Assembly: GCF_965638725.1 (NCBI RefSeq)
Contig: NC_134956.1
Span: forward strand, 558,001-622,000
DNA: 64,000 nt
Source: Aptenodytes patagonicus
Taxonomy: Eukaryota > Chordata > Aves > Sphenisciformes > Spheniscidae
Direction of reading: 5' to 3'
The number at the start of each line of letters is the position of its first letter. The first letter of the stretch is position 1. The position numbers were made by a program, and so were the translations under genes. This document shows, piece after piece, positions 29,601-40,600 of the stretch. The notes beneath the pieces were generated by a model. It saw only the letters and a program-made list of their open reading frames with translations, ran no database searches and was not told the DNA's origin.

Positions 29601-31118
29601 ACCCTATGTAAACTCTGATCAAATCCTGTCCCCCTAAAAGTGATACAGGGACCCTCATCTGTTTCTTCCTTCAGTAACATGAGGAGGTGATCTTTTCTAC
29701 TTATTTTTTAAGGAGTGTTATGAAGAGAGAGCTGACTGACAGAGCCAGTGTTGAAAGGCCCTTGTATAATTATTCCACAACCAATAGCCATTTCTATTGT
29801 CACTGCACCCAGAACGTACCAGCTGGTGGGAACACTGTAGAGTCCCCAGCACCCTGCACGTCAAGACGTTTCAAAAGCCAGTCTCCATTCCTGGTAGCTA
29901 ATGCTAATGCAGTGATGGAAACATGAAACTCCTCTGGCACAGCAGCAAGCAAGGCAGTGAGAGTTCATCTGGTGTAAAGCAGAGCAGGAGCAGCTTGTTC
30001 CCTGGATCCCTGATGCTATACTTAAGCATGTGTGTATTCAGACTGCTCACGTGTTTCAAGGTCAAGGTTATATGGAAATGCTCACAGTAGTGTTTCCCAC
30101 AGCAGGTATGTTGCATCTATGAGCTGGAGTCTGCAGTGGCTTCTAATCCACGCCCAGATGCCGGCCTTTAATTCATAAAGCCCGTGGGTTGCATGCTGGC
30201 TGCACACCATCCTTTCTGTCCTTCCTGGCCCGTGGTGGTCAGGTGAGGCACTGAGCTGGCAGGGTGATGACTTCCATGTCAGGACACTGTAGATAAAGGG
30301 GCTTTGTTCTCTCCCCGGAGCTCTGCTGAATCTCAAGTTTGCCAAATCTGTCAGCTGTTTATTTATACACCTATTTTAGGGGAAGGATGCTCAAATGGCT
30401 TTATTTGCTTTCTGTCTTCAAAGAATGTCAATGTTTTGGGTTTTTCTAGAAAAAAAAATGATTAGTTGAGTATTTTTTCTTGTGTGTATAATTTGATTTG
30501 TACTTTACAAGGGATCAGATATTGAGCTATGTGCGGTTTTGAACACGTATGTGAAGCTGGCTGCTCATTATCCCATGTACAACCTAACAGCCAACACAGT
30601 AACTTCTGTAACATTTATCAAGATGATTTATGATCAGTATACAAGGGCTTATTCTATACGCTGACTTTTCCATTGTGCCAGGAACAAGAGGTACTCAATT
30701 TTTCCATTATCTGCATCCTCTTCTTGTTTTACTAACGTCGTCAAAATTTCCAAGGATAGGGTGTCATACAGCAGAATCAGGGTGCATGTAATTCATTCAT
30801 ATAACGAATACAAGAAGTTAAAACTGACCAGAGATTTCCAGACCTGTGGATGCTCCAGGCTATGTTTTCACCCAAGTCAGTTCTGTTCACATCTAATAGT
30901 TTGGCTCAGCTGGTCGAGAATAAAGAGCTGAGAACTTGCGGCACAGCTTCTGCTTTTGTGTTTGGAGTCAGAGAATTGTTTTTCTTCATCTCCTTTTAAC
31001 CAACGAAGAAATAAAAGGTGATTATACCAATAATAATACTATGATACTATGACTATACAAATAAGACTGGAAAATTACCCATTCTATATGCAAAGCAATC
31101 TTAGAAATTATTAGCACC
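26613..31118. other. Intergenic, no gene recognised
   Basis: AT-rich intergenic DNA with a 13-base T run near 28778-28790 and no recognisable exon, RNA gene or young repeat. Open frames on both strands lack homology that I can name. Confidence 0.6.
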
Positions 31119-31138
31119 AAAAAAAAAAAAAAAAAAAA
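31119..31138 (+). repeat. Poly(A) run of 20
   Basis: Twenty consecutive A follow TTAGCACC. No retroposed body was recognised to its left, so I cannot say whether it is a retroposon tail or a simple repeat. Confidence 0.9.
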
Positions 31139-31199
31139 TCCCGTCACTTTGAGTAAACAAACATCTCGGTTTTCAGAGCTGATTACATGTCCCTTAAAA

Positions 31200-31440
31200 T
31201 CAACAGCAAACTGCGGCTGGCTCCCAGGAGCGAAGGAGCAGCCCCACGTTCGCACTGCCGGGGTCTGTGCTCCCGGCAGCCGTGACCCGCACACAGCCGG
31301 GAGGCCTCTGCCGGCTGTGCACAGCCGGACCCGCTCCCTCCCAGTTTACTTTCGCTTCTCTAACTTGCCAGTGACCTCTGCTCATCCAAGAAGGACAGCA
31401 CGCCGGCTGCCCCGCTGTACGTGTACCGGGCACAGCACAA
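31200..31440. other. CpG-rich islet with inverted repeat
   Basis: About 240 bases with GC near 60% and roughly 17 CpGs by eye stand out from AT-rich surroundings. It contains an 18-base perfect palindrome at 31311-31328 (CCGGCTGTG then CACAGCCGG) and another copy of CACAGCCGG at 31292-31300. No gene start is recognisable here. It may be an unannotated promoter or enhancer, or decayed GC-rich repeat sequence. Confidence 0.5.
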
Positions 31441-32099
31441 GCCTGTGAAACCTATGGATGATGCTCTACAAGACACGTAAGTGCGGATTTGTAATGAGGA
31501 ACTTGGGCAAAATGACCCATCTGAAAAGTCTGAATCTGCAGGAACAAAAGTGCGGAGCCAGGAGGGGCAGCGGCTCTGACGGGAGTGGCCAGCCAGTTGC
31601 TGCCGTCCCATTTTTTTTTCCTTCTTAGAGTCTGTTTTTATAAATTATTAGCTAAAACTTGCTGAAGGGAGCTTAGTGTGCAATCTGAGCTTTTAAGAAA
31701 TATTTAATTGTATTTTCTTAAACGCAAAGAAAGACTTTGTTAAAGGAACTGCCTGCACTATCTGGATTTAATTTGTTCCTAAAGAGATCCAGGCCTCTTC
31801 AGCTGTGGGAAAATAAGAAACCATATTGTGATTTAACAATTAACAGATAAAACAAGAAAACACTACATGCCGATGCTGCCAGGACAAGGGTAATAGTTAG
31901 TAAATCAAATAATTCACTCAAATAAACAAATCAGTTGGTTTAGCAGGGGGGGGAAACAGCAATGGCTTTTGAGATTAACTAACCAGGAAATCCATCTGCT
32001 GTCCTTTAGACGCTGGGAAATAAAATATTGTTGGGCAGGTCACTTAGCTTAGCCACTAAATTAGGAGACAGAAATCTGAAAAGAATCAGAGAGTTTCGG

Positions 32100-32510
32100 A
32101 AACGAGTTGGGCTCTGTCGATGCGGCACACCCGCCGCCAGCAGGAAGCGAGGGCTTTGCGCAGTGCCACTCGGTCTGTGAGCAGTTTGAAAATCAGCGTT
32201 ACTCGCCTCAAAGAGCGTTAAGGGTTTCGTAGCGCCGCTGGCATCCGGCTCATGGCTGTTACCGGTACCAAGCGCGTGTCCTCCCTAACCGGCTGTGCTC
32301 TTTGAATGTCACGGATCGCACCGTGGGAGGGGATTTGGTGGCCCAGCTCCTGCCAAGTATGTGCCTCCCCATGGATGAGCCCCGTGCACGCCGACGGGTG
32401 TCCCTCTCCGCTGCCTCTGCCGTGGCCGTGTGGCTCCCCGAGGACCTGTCTTTCCAAGGCAAACCTAACAGCCGTACGGCTGCAGAAGTCTTGCGTGCCA
32501 CGGGCATGAG
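32100..32510. other. Orphan CpG-rich islet upstream of CARD19
   Basis: About 410 bases with roughly 30 or more CpGs and GC near 58% by eye, so CpG is not depleted, in contrast to flanking DNA. It lies about 2.7 kb upstream of the CARD19 CpG island. Open frames cross it on both strands (for example 32302-32526 plus and 32259-32507 minus), but neither resembles a protein I know and GC-rich sequence favours open frames by chance. A distal promoter, enhancer or small unannotated transcript is possible. Confidence 0.5.
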
Positions 32511-34839
32511 GAGGAGATATATTTAACTCTTGATTCTTGTATCATTATCTGAGTCTATAGGACAAAACTACCTCCAGGCAATGTGGCACTGCACACCGCA
32601 GCACTCCTTAATGATTGATTTTCACTTCCATTTCCACTCACAGTGCTCGGAAACACTGTCTGCTAAAAAATGTTTTAAGATTTATATTAGAGATTTCAGT
32701 CTATGTCACGTTAAGATGACCGGGTTTTCAGTTTTGTGGTTTAGATTCTGGTAGCGATTCCAGGGAAACTTTTTAGCAGAGCAGTGAATTCACAACGGTA
32801 TAAAATGGCCATAAAAACAAATCCTCAGTATGCTGTACTACCACTGCTTCTTAGTACTAGGCAACACCTCTTGCTGTAATATTTTAATGTACATATGAAA
32901 TGGTCTTAAAAATATATGATGAAAGGAGTTACAAAATGAAAATTTCCTTTCCACAAGGTGCCTGTTTCTGTTACTAAAATACATTGCCAAAAATCACTCT
33001 GATACAGGCATGATCAAGGTCTCCATGTGCAATAATAATAATTTAAAAATCTATTTTCATGCTGTTCAGAAGATCTGGATTCCTGAGGGTAAATGGAATA
33101 AACTCAGGATGCTTATGCTCTATTCATCTTCCCAAGGACACGCACCATAAATGTCACAGCATTTGATAATACTAAAAATATTTCAGTGAGATTTTTTTTT
33201 CCACGTTCTTACATGTTCTCACACTTTCTAGAGAGAAAGAAGCTGCTTTCATTTCTAGCACGGAGGTATAGACCACCATTTTCAAGAGTAAACGTGGGGA
33301 TTTCGGTATCCCATTTGTTAGTGGAGGTGCATATAATGGTGTGCGTTACGGCAGCTCTGGCTGTGCTCGCCAGGAAGGTCTCCGCGATGAGCTCCTCGGA
33401 GCCGTGGCACAGAGAGCGCTGGCGTGCGCGATGTGGCCCTGGGGTGGGAGGCCGCTCTCTTCGGAGAGCTGTGCCAGGCTAGAAGCTCCACCCTGGCAGG
33501 GAAGGCCAGACACTGAAAACAAAAGCGAGAGTATCAGAGAAAGAAATTAGCTGGACGAAAGCTTCAGGACTGTGTGGCTAACCCTGCCAGCTGAAATCCT
33601 GCCCCAGGACACGCTAGAAATGCCCCGGTACGCCCCAAGCACCATCTCCGGGGTTGTGCTGGGTATGACACTTCCTCCGTGAGACCACAAAGTGGCAGCA
33701 CTCGCAAACTTCCAGCAAATTCTCTTTTTTCTTTTTTTTTAACTCCCAGGCTAGCTGGAGCTGTCTCTCATAAGAGGCTCTACAGCGTGTGTCCAAGCGC
33801 AAAGTCAAGTCCTCACTAAATCCTTTCTCACCTCCCGTTTGGCAACTCGTGCCTCCCTGTAGGCTCCAGAAGTCCTGGCCTGTCAGCTGGGACACGCGGA
33901 CTTCCAGCTTCAGTGCTACAAGTTCCCAAGACACCACCGCTCAATGCAAGGGGCCGTACGTTTTATTACCTCTCTGTTTAACCAGTCCCGCTGTATCGGT
34001 ATAGCTTTTCCACACGTTTGGGTTAAGACGGCGGCAAAACAGGGCAAACCTTTCAGGATCTTGTGGACTAGTGGTCATCCACACAATAGTTTTTTTTCCT
34101 GGGTAAGGTCGTGTCTTGGCTACGTGAGAGAAGCGAGCTGTTTTAACAAGAGGTGTCTGTGTGAGGGCAGTTGTGTGGCTGAAGCATTTCATGTACCCGT
34201 CCGGAGGCAGCTTTGCCTACTGTGATTTTAATCCCTCTGGAAGATTTCTGTCCCTCTTCAACATAAACATTTTCTTCATGGTTTCAACACAAGTCATAAT
34301 TACAAATCAATTAGAAATCCGCCTTTTCCAATACATTATAAAAATACCAGATTTTGCAGTAAAAAAAATCTGCAGTAATAAATAACATATTGCTTTATCA
34401 CAGTTGCTAAGGCTCAGCCTCACTCCTCTGCAGCATTTATACCTAGGAAGGCATATTGTCCTCCAAACCCCGCTGCGTAATTAAACGCTGATGAAATTTT
34501 GTGCTAACGGGAGTTTTTAAGGTGCACGGACTTCCTCGTACTTCTTCCCTCACGAAGTTAATGTATCCCGGTTGATTAGATGCTTCGCTGCAAGCTTTTC
34601 TTTGACGGAGAGAAGTTGTCCCTGCTCCTTGGACTTGAGTAACTTTCGGTCAAATTTGCCTCACACGTCGTAGCTGCATTTAAACAAACGCGTACAGCGC
34701 TGCGGCACGAGAAGAAACGTAAACTGCCTACGGATACGATGGAAGTGTAGACACAGTACTTTGAACAGATAAAAAATTACTTGTGGAAAAGTAAATTGCG
34801 GCATTACTAATTGTGCAATTAACTGTGTGAAACCTGACG
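32511..34839. other. Intergenic, upstream of CARD19
   Basis: Ordinary AT-rich DNA with a small GC-rich patch at about 33340-33500. No exon or named repeat was recognised. Confidence 0.6.
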
Positions 34840-35052
34840 GTTGTGCAAGCGCAAACTCGTACTTCCACAGCGCCCCGCGCCCTGGGTGGCCCGACAAACG
34901 CAGCCCCTATAAACGAAGGCGTTTCACCCCTCGGGGCTGTCGAGGCGATGGGGAACCCGCCACGGAACGGTGCGGCCGCACCTGCAGCAGCCCCGGGCCC
35001 TCCGCTTCCCCACGCCGTCCCCGGCAGCGCCTCCTCCGGGCCCGGGAGGCGG

Positions 35053-35088
35053 CGCCCCGGCGGGCCGCACCGCCCCGGCGGGCCGCAC
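35053..35088. repeat. Perfect 18-base tandem duplication in CARD19 5' UTR/promoter
   Basis: CGCCCCGGCGGGCCGCAC occurs at 35053-35070 and again, identical, at 35071-35088. The GC-rich unit contains Sp1-like CCCCGGCGGG and lies 86 bases upstream of the ATG. Confidence 0.95.
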
Positions 35089-35173
35089 CCGCCCGGCCCC
35101 GGCCCGGCCCCGCCGCCATCCCCAGCAGGAAGGCCCGCAGCCCGCCGGCGGGCCGGGCAGGGCCGGGGCCGCC

Positions 35174-35180
35174 ATGGCCG
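35174..35180 (+). CDS. CARD19: CARD19 exon 1: start codon and seven coding bases
   Basis: The coding part is only ATGGCCG, in a perfect Kozak context (GCCGCCATGG), followed at once by a consensus donor GTGAGT at 35181. The last G joins AT of exon 2 to make GAT, so the protein begins MADQSYC. Human CARD19 begins MTDQTYC, which fixes this start and this splice together even though the exon is too short to be found by coding content. The ATG sits in the middle of the CpG island. CARD19 is a CARD-domain protein first described as a BCL10-binding inhibitor of NF-kB signalling; its major isoform is anchored in mitochondria. Confidence 0.92.
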
Positions 35181-35200
35181 GTGAGTGCGGGGCGGGGAGA

Positions 35201-35250
35201 GCCCGGGGGCGGCAGGGAGAGCCCGGGGGCGGCAGGGAGAGCGCGGGGGC
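35201..35250. repeat. 20-base tandem repeat, G-rich, start of CARD19 intron 1
   Basis: GCCCGGGGGCGGCAGGGAGA occurs at 35201-35220 and 35221-35240, with a partial third unit (GCGCGGGGGC) to 35250. The sense strand carries at least five G tracts of three or more with short loops, so it could fold into a G-quadruplex in the non-template strand or the pre-mRNA. Confidence 0.95.
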
Positions 35251-36061
35251 TCCGGCGGGCGGCGGTCGCTTTCTGAGGCGGCGCCGCTTCACTCCGGGGG
35301 TCTGCGGCCGGAGCCGCTCGGCTGCTGCCGCGCGTTTCGCGAGGGCGAGTGTTTTGGCGCCTTCAGCGCCTCGTACTCGGGCCGCCGCCGGCGCGGCAGC
35401 TCTGAGGGAGGGTTCAGCTGCGTGAGTCGTGGCTCGCCCGCGGCCCCCGGGAGGGGCACGCGCCCCGCGGGCCGTACCGCGGCGCAAGCCCCGGCCCCGG
35501 GCAGCGGGCGCCGCCCGGCCGCGCCGCCTCCGGCCTCGGCGCCGGTTCTGGGCGGCGCCGCAGCGTCGCGCCTCACGGCCGGGCCCGGCGGCCTGGGGTT
35601 CGGGGTACGGCGGCTGGTTCCGCAGGGGCGGGCGGGAGTCGGTTCTGGGGTTTGCAGCCAGCAAATGCAGTTGGGCGCGCGTCTGAAACGGAGGGTTTGC
35701 CTTACGCCGCCGAAGGCAGGGGCTGTGACGGGTGGGCCTCGAGGTGCAGTCAGGGCTGTGCCAGATTTCACGCCTCGGCACGCTGGCCCCACGCTGTGTG
35801 GCGGCGGGAAGAAATCTGCTGCTTGTGCCCGGCCTCCATCTATTGCTCGTTAAGATCCTGCCGCTGCACCGGTGGTGCACACAAGCTTGCCCCCTTACTG
35901 AAGGGCCCCGCTGTTTTCACCTTCGTACAAAGCTTGGGGAACTGGGAACGTGTATAAACTAATGTCACACTCGAGCATCAAGAGCATTTTAATATTTTGC
36001 TCACTGTTTTATTATTTTTTCTATTTTTAAAAGATACTTCACATAAAGATGAGTTACTGAA

Positions 36062-36397
36062 CTCTACAACCACCTGCAAGGAGGTTGTAGCGAGGTGGGG
36101 GTCGGTCTCTTCTCCCAAGTAACAAGCGATAGGGCAAGAGGAACTGGCCTCAGGTTGCGCCAGGGGAGGTTTAGATTGGATATTAGGAAAAATTTCTTCA
36201 CCGAAAGGGTTGTCAAGCATTGGACCAGGCTGCCCAGGGAAGTGGTGGCGTCACCATCCCTAGAGGTATTTAAAAGATGTGTAGATGTGGTGCTCAGGGA
36301 CATGGTTTAGTGGTGGACTTGGCAGTGCTGGGTTAACGGTTGGACTCGATGATCTCAAGGGTCTTTTCCAACCTAAACGATTCTATGATTCTGTGAC
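36062..36397 (+). mobile_element. CR1 LINE 3' fragment, plus orientation
   Basis: It starts with 'ctacaaccacctgcaaggag', continues through 'gtcggtctcttctcccaag', 'gaggtttagattggatatta' and 'aggctgcccagggaagtggt', and ends with 'gattctatgattctgtga', the canonical CR1 3' octamer tail. The ORF2 end is readable as [20 protein letters not shown] with [18 protein letters not shown]. This is the best preserved of the three young CR1 fragments by 3' structure. It lies sense in CARD19 intron 1. Confidence 0.96.
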
Positions 36398-37060
36398 TTG
36401 CTGTCAAAGACTCTTGACTGCTGGTTACTAACTTGCCAGTGGCACCAGCACGTGGCAGTGGGTGAGTGCTGCTGGGGAGGGTGGCACGTTGTTTTTCACC
36501 TCTGTATCACCACTTCTAGCCCAGAGGAGCAGAGCAGTTGCTCCTTATCGGGGGTGCATTTGGTAACCAGTGCAATCTGATCATCTCAGACCATTACTCT
36601 GCAGCCAGATTCCTTCTCAAATCCTCAGCATCCCTTTCTTGGGCTCTTGAAAGGGAAAAGCCAAAAAATAAATTAGTGTTAAGCTAACATTTTGTTGAGA
36701 GGGACTTTTTCAGCTCTTTCCTGGGATGCTTCAGCAGGGAGTTTGCATGGACGTGTACAAATGGCAGGTCACGTGCCTTCAAGGTTTTGGTTGTCAGCTT
36801 GCCTTTATAAAGTTTATGAAAATCATCCAGGAGTTTTACAGGAAGTTGCAACTTGTGTTTGCATTGCACAGCAGATAGCATGGAGGTTTCTGGAATGGAT
36901 GTTTACATATTATGTGTGCTGTTACGGAGAATGTCAGAGATGTGTGTTGGGTTTTGTGTTTGTTATATTTAAATACATCTGCTTGTGATGATCCTGTCTG
37001 TTTGCTTGGTAAATTGAAGGAGGCTTTTAAGGGGAAAACAAACAAAAGATGAAACCATAA

Positions 37061-37639
37061 TAAGGTGTTGTGGTTTAGCCCGAGCTGGCAACTGAGCACC
37101 ACACAGCCACTCGCTCGCCCCCCCATGCCCCCCCGGTGGGATGGGGGAGAGAATCGGAAGAGTAGAAGTGAGAGCACTTGTGGGTTGAGATAAGAACAGC
37201 TTAATAATTGAAATAAAATAATGTAATAATAAATTGTAATGAAAAGGAAAATAAAAAGAAATAAAACCCAAGAAAGATAAGTGATGCAAATAAAAAACAA
37301 TTGCTCACCACCCGCTGACCGATGCCCAGCCAGTCCCTGAGCAGCGGTTGCCGCCCCCCGGCCAACTCCCCCCAGTTTATATACTGAGCGTGACGTCGTA
37401 TGGTGTGGAATGTCCCTTTGGGCAGTTTGGGTCAGCTGTCCTGGCTGTGCCCCCTCCCAGCTTCTCACTGGCAGGGCAGGAGAAGCTGAAAAGTCCTTGA
37501 CTAGTGTAAGCACTGCTGAGCAACAGCTAAACCATTGGTGTGTTCCCAGCATTACTCTCATGCTAAATCCAAAACACAGCACTGTACCAGCTACTAGGAA
37601 GAAAATTAACCCTATCCCAGCCGAAACCAGGACATAAAG
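37061..37639 (-). mobile_element. Solo LTR of an ERVL-like retrovirus, antisense in CARD19 intron 1
   Basis: The LTR proper is 37066-37634 (569 bases). It reads, on the minus strand, from TGTCCTGGTTTCGG to GGTTTAACC-type sequence and CCACAACA, so it has the TG...CA ends. Flanks are TAAGG (37061-37065) and TAAAG (37635-37639), a 5-base target duplication with one mismatch, as expected for class III elements. On the minus strand a TATATAAA box lies at 37376-37383 with a CRE-like CGACGTCA just upstream. No gag, pol or env sequence is attached, so it arose by recombination between two LTRs. The same family recurs at 52648. Confidence 0.9.
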
Positions 37640-40600
37640 ATACAGTGGTGACAGAGATGGTATCAAGAGTCCTTATGTAAATATCGATGGAGTTATTAAT
37701 TGGAAAGGTCTACCCGCCTGACTTAAGGGGGTTGGCAGCATTTATGCTCCCGGGGCCCAAGCGTGGATGAGAGCGGTTATGTGTCACAGCATAGTGAGGA
37801 GGGGCTGATCACAGCCTATGAATTTGAAATGCAGCTGGATTTATTCATTTACTGTGATAAAGATGAGGTGGCAATGCAGACCCCAGCCGAAGGTGGCAGG
37901 TCCCTAGGGCCATGTGGTTTTATCTAGAAGGGCAGTGAAAGTAGATTGTAGAGGAGTGTATGCAGGGGACTGTGAGAGACAAAATCCCATTTGATACTCC
38001 TTGTACAGAAAACAACACGGGGTCTTTTATGGTAAGAATAATTAAGCAGAATCAAAATTACAGAGGGGTTTTTGACAGCCACTATAACCTGAAAGTTATG
38101 TTTTGTGTTATCAGTGCGTTGTGCCAGTGGCTAGTGACACCTTTCAGGGACCACACGCCTCACCACGGGCATATGGAGCAAGAGTGCCAACGCCGCAGCG
38201 CTTGTCTGACGTCCTGGCTGCTGCCAGGGTCTGGCAAGCCGGTGCCTAGGTTAGGAGTTACCTCTGAAAAACTCTCTGTGAACGCACTCTGCTATTAAAT
38301 TAGGAAGAGCTTTGGGAAGGGTGGCTCTGCCGCCCTTGACATTTTTCCTGCAGGTGCCATAGAAGACAGTCTGGCACGTTAGGGTCACCTATGATCACAT
38401 TTTTTATGAGCCTTGTTACTTCCAAGAGCAGAGTATATTTTAGCAGCCTTAAAATGCCAGCACTTAGTATAATGGCTGGGTCATTCTGCAGCTATTGCCA
38501 GAAACCTAATTGCCCATTTGGAAGGAAGAAGAGAGATGTGTCATTTTATGGAGGGTTGCAATGTGTGTGATTTTTTTTTTTTTTTTTCCCCTGCAGGTGA
38601 AAAATGATGAGTGTGTTGCTTTGGTAGTGTCATTTGCTGCTTGTGCGTTTAGCATCACTGATTTTATGTATTGTATTCTCTGTTTGAGGAGCTGTTGGCT
38701 ACGAATAACCAGTAATCTCTTGCTTTTGTCTGATCTCTCTTAATCGTACGTGTACTTCCTTTCCTTCCGTGTGTGTGGTCAGGTGCAGGCTGTGTATGTT
38801 AGCGTGGTGTGCATATGCTGTATGCCAGAGGCCTTTTGTACTTTGGGTAAGAGAAAAAAGCGGTCGTGTATGATGTGTCATGGGCTTGTAGTAATTACAA
38901 GTCAATAACATGAAATTATTAGTCATGTTTTCTTCTCAGCTGTCAAAGACAGCTCTTGAGTTTCCTGCCTGTCTCTTTGAGAAGTTTACATTTCCTCTGA
39001 GTAAGCAAAATACCCACCTTTTCTTAAGCAACTTTAGGTCAGCTTCAGTGATGTGGTATCCAATCTCAGCTGTATTTGCTGCCTCTCTTCAGTGAGGCTG
39101 AGCTCAGTCCGCTGCCAACCCTCCAGCTGTGTCAAAGCCTGCAGGCTCCGCTGCAGCTGCATGCCTGGGCAAACCTGCAGCTGGGTCCAAAGCCTGTGGA
39201 CGGGATTAAGCCCAGTTAGATTAATGTTCTAGTGGAGGAGAAAGTGTAACTGCAGTAATACCAAATTACAAATGTGGAGGTAGATGCAATCCTCGTGCAG
39301 CCTGAGGGTGCTAAAATGGCTGGCAGTGCCAGGCCTGTGCTGTAAGCTGTGGTTAATTGACCTGGTCTCCCAGTTTTGCTGCTCTGAACTTTCTAGGTAA
39401 GTACTTGCTAACAGCATGACTGTCCTTTTAATGCTGGGGTGACTCCTGCTTAAAAACAAAGTCATCTTAGCATAAAGATTTTAAATTTTCCTTGCAATAA
39501 CTGTCATCTCTTTGAGGCAGTGAGATAAAAGGTGGATATGCAAAATATCCCAATCAACTGCTCCCTAAATTCTTAAGACCTGACAGCACATCAGTAGCCT
39601 TGCTGCAGTTGTGAAGTTACCTGGTTTGGGGTTTCTGTTATTTTAAAATGTAAATAATGGGCATGTTCAATATTAAAAAGCTGCTGCTTGTGAACAGTGA
39701 TTATAAAACTTCATAGTGCGGTCACGTTTGTACACCCGTAACTGGGCCGTGACTGGCAGTGCATGGGAGCAAGTCCATCCCATAACAAAGCTGCCGGAGC
39801 TCCTGGGGCAAGCTGGGCCCAGGAGCATCGCGTGGTGGCTTCAAATGCACACGTGTGCTTTCCAGATACCCTTATCGCTCCAAAGCAGCATGCCACGTTT
39901 CAGCCACTAGGATTGGTGGGGCTTTTTTTGCTTGTTTTCTTTAAATTTAGTAGCTGGAGCACAATTCTGCAGTGGTGGGCGGTGTCGGTGGGAAGTTTCA
40001 CTTCTCTGGTTTACCAGAAGCTTGAAGGCAGTTCCTTGAGTGGTTTGGGCAGAGATTTCTCAGGGTTAGAGGAGAGATGAAAGATTTTCTGCAGGTGAAA
40101 TGTCTCTGTGGGAATGGGGGAGGAAGCAGACTGCTTCATGGGTGCTTCTTAAAAATGGAGCATCCCATAGGATGGGAGAAGCGTCTTGCAAGATGCCTGT
40201 CCTTGGCAGGCACGGTTTAGCAGTAGCCAGAGAGGCCAAGAGCATCATCTCGTTCTCTTCTCCTGCCTTTTGGCTTAGATGGGAAGAAAACATAGCCACC
40301 CCTGAAACCTCAGAGAGGCTTATGCCCCGTAATATAATCTATGGTGCACCAGCACGCAGGTTCAGATAGCAGCAAAGAGCCCTCGGTAAGACTGGTGACC
40401 GTTTAATGAGCCTGTGTAAATGAAAAGTGCCGTGAGGACATGGAGTGCTCCTGACTGCTCAGGAAATGATCTTGACTTAAATGTAATCTCCAGTTGGTCA
40501 CAGTGAACTTCACTGGTGTAATTGCTGCTAATATACTTCCACGTGCTGCCTGTGCGGGGATCGGTAATGACAAGGCAGCAACAGAGCAAGAAGCAGGGAA

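Larger units (their letters stand above)
34840..35880 (+). promoter_or_regulatory. CARD19: CARD19 CpG-island promoter
   Basis: About 1 kb of very GC-rich, CpG-dense sequence centres on the CARD19 start codon. GGGCGG- and CCCGCCC-type Sp1 boxes are frequent and there is no convincing TATA box at the expected distance from the ATG, so initiation is probably dispersed. An 18-base unit is duplicated in tandem at 35053-35088 and a 20-base unit at 35201-35240. Long open frames cross it on both strands (up to 318 codons on the minus strand at 34924-35880), but they are Arg/Ala/Pro/Gly-rich and explained by base composition. A divergent non-coding transcript is possible but not shown. Confidence 0.9.

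Noticed and set aside
35185..35853. A 222-codon plus-strand open frame after CARD19 exon 1
   Set aside because: It lies in intron 1 and is compositional. The true donor right after ATGGCCG restores the conserved CARD19 N-terminus.
34924..35880. A 318-codon minus-strand open frame over the CARD19 promoter
   Set aside because: It is Arg/Ala/Pro/Gly-rich, lies wholly in the CpG island where stop codons are rare, and resembles no known protein.
36836..37666. A 276-codon minus-strand open frame
   Set aside because: It is largely the solo LTR read on its own sense strand plus adjacent intron. LTRs of this type do not encode a protein, and no retroviral domain is present.
38571..38620. A T17-CCCCTGCAG string that looks like a strong acceptor in CARD19 intron 1
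   Set aside because: Joining exon 1 here gives an in-frame stop after three codons. No coding content follows, so it is at most a decoy.
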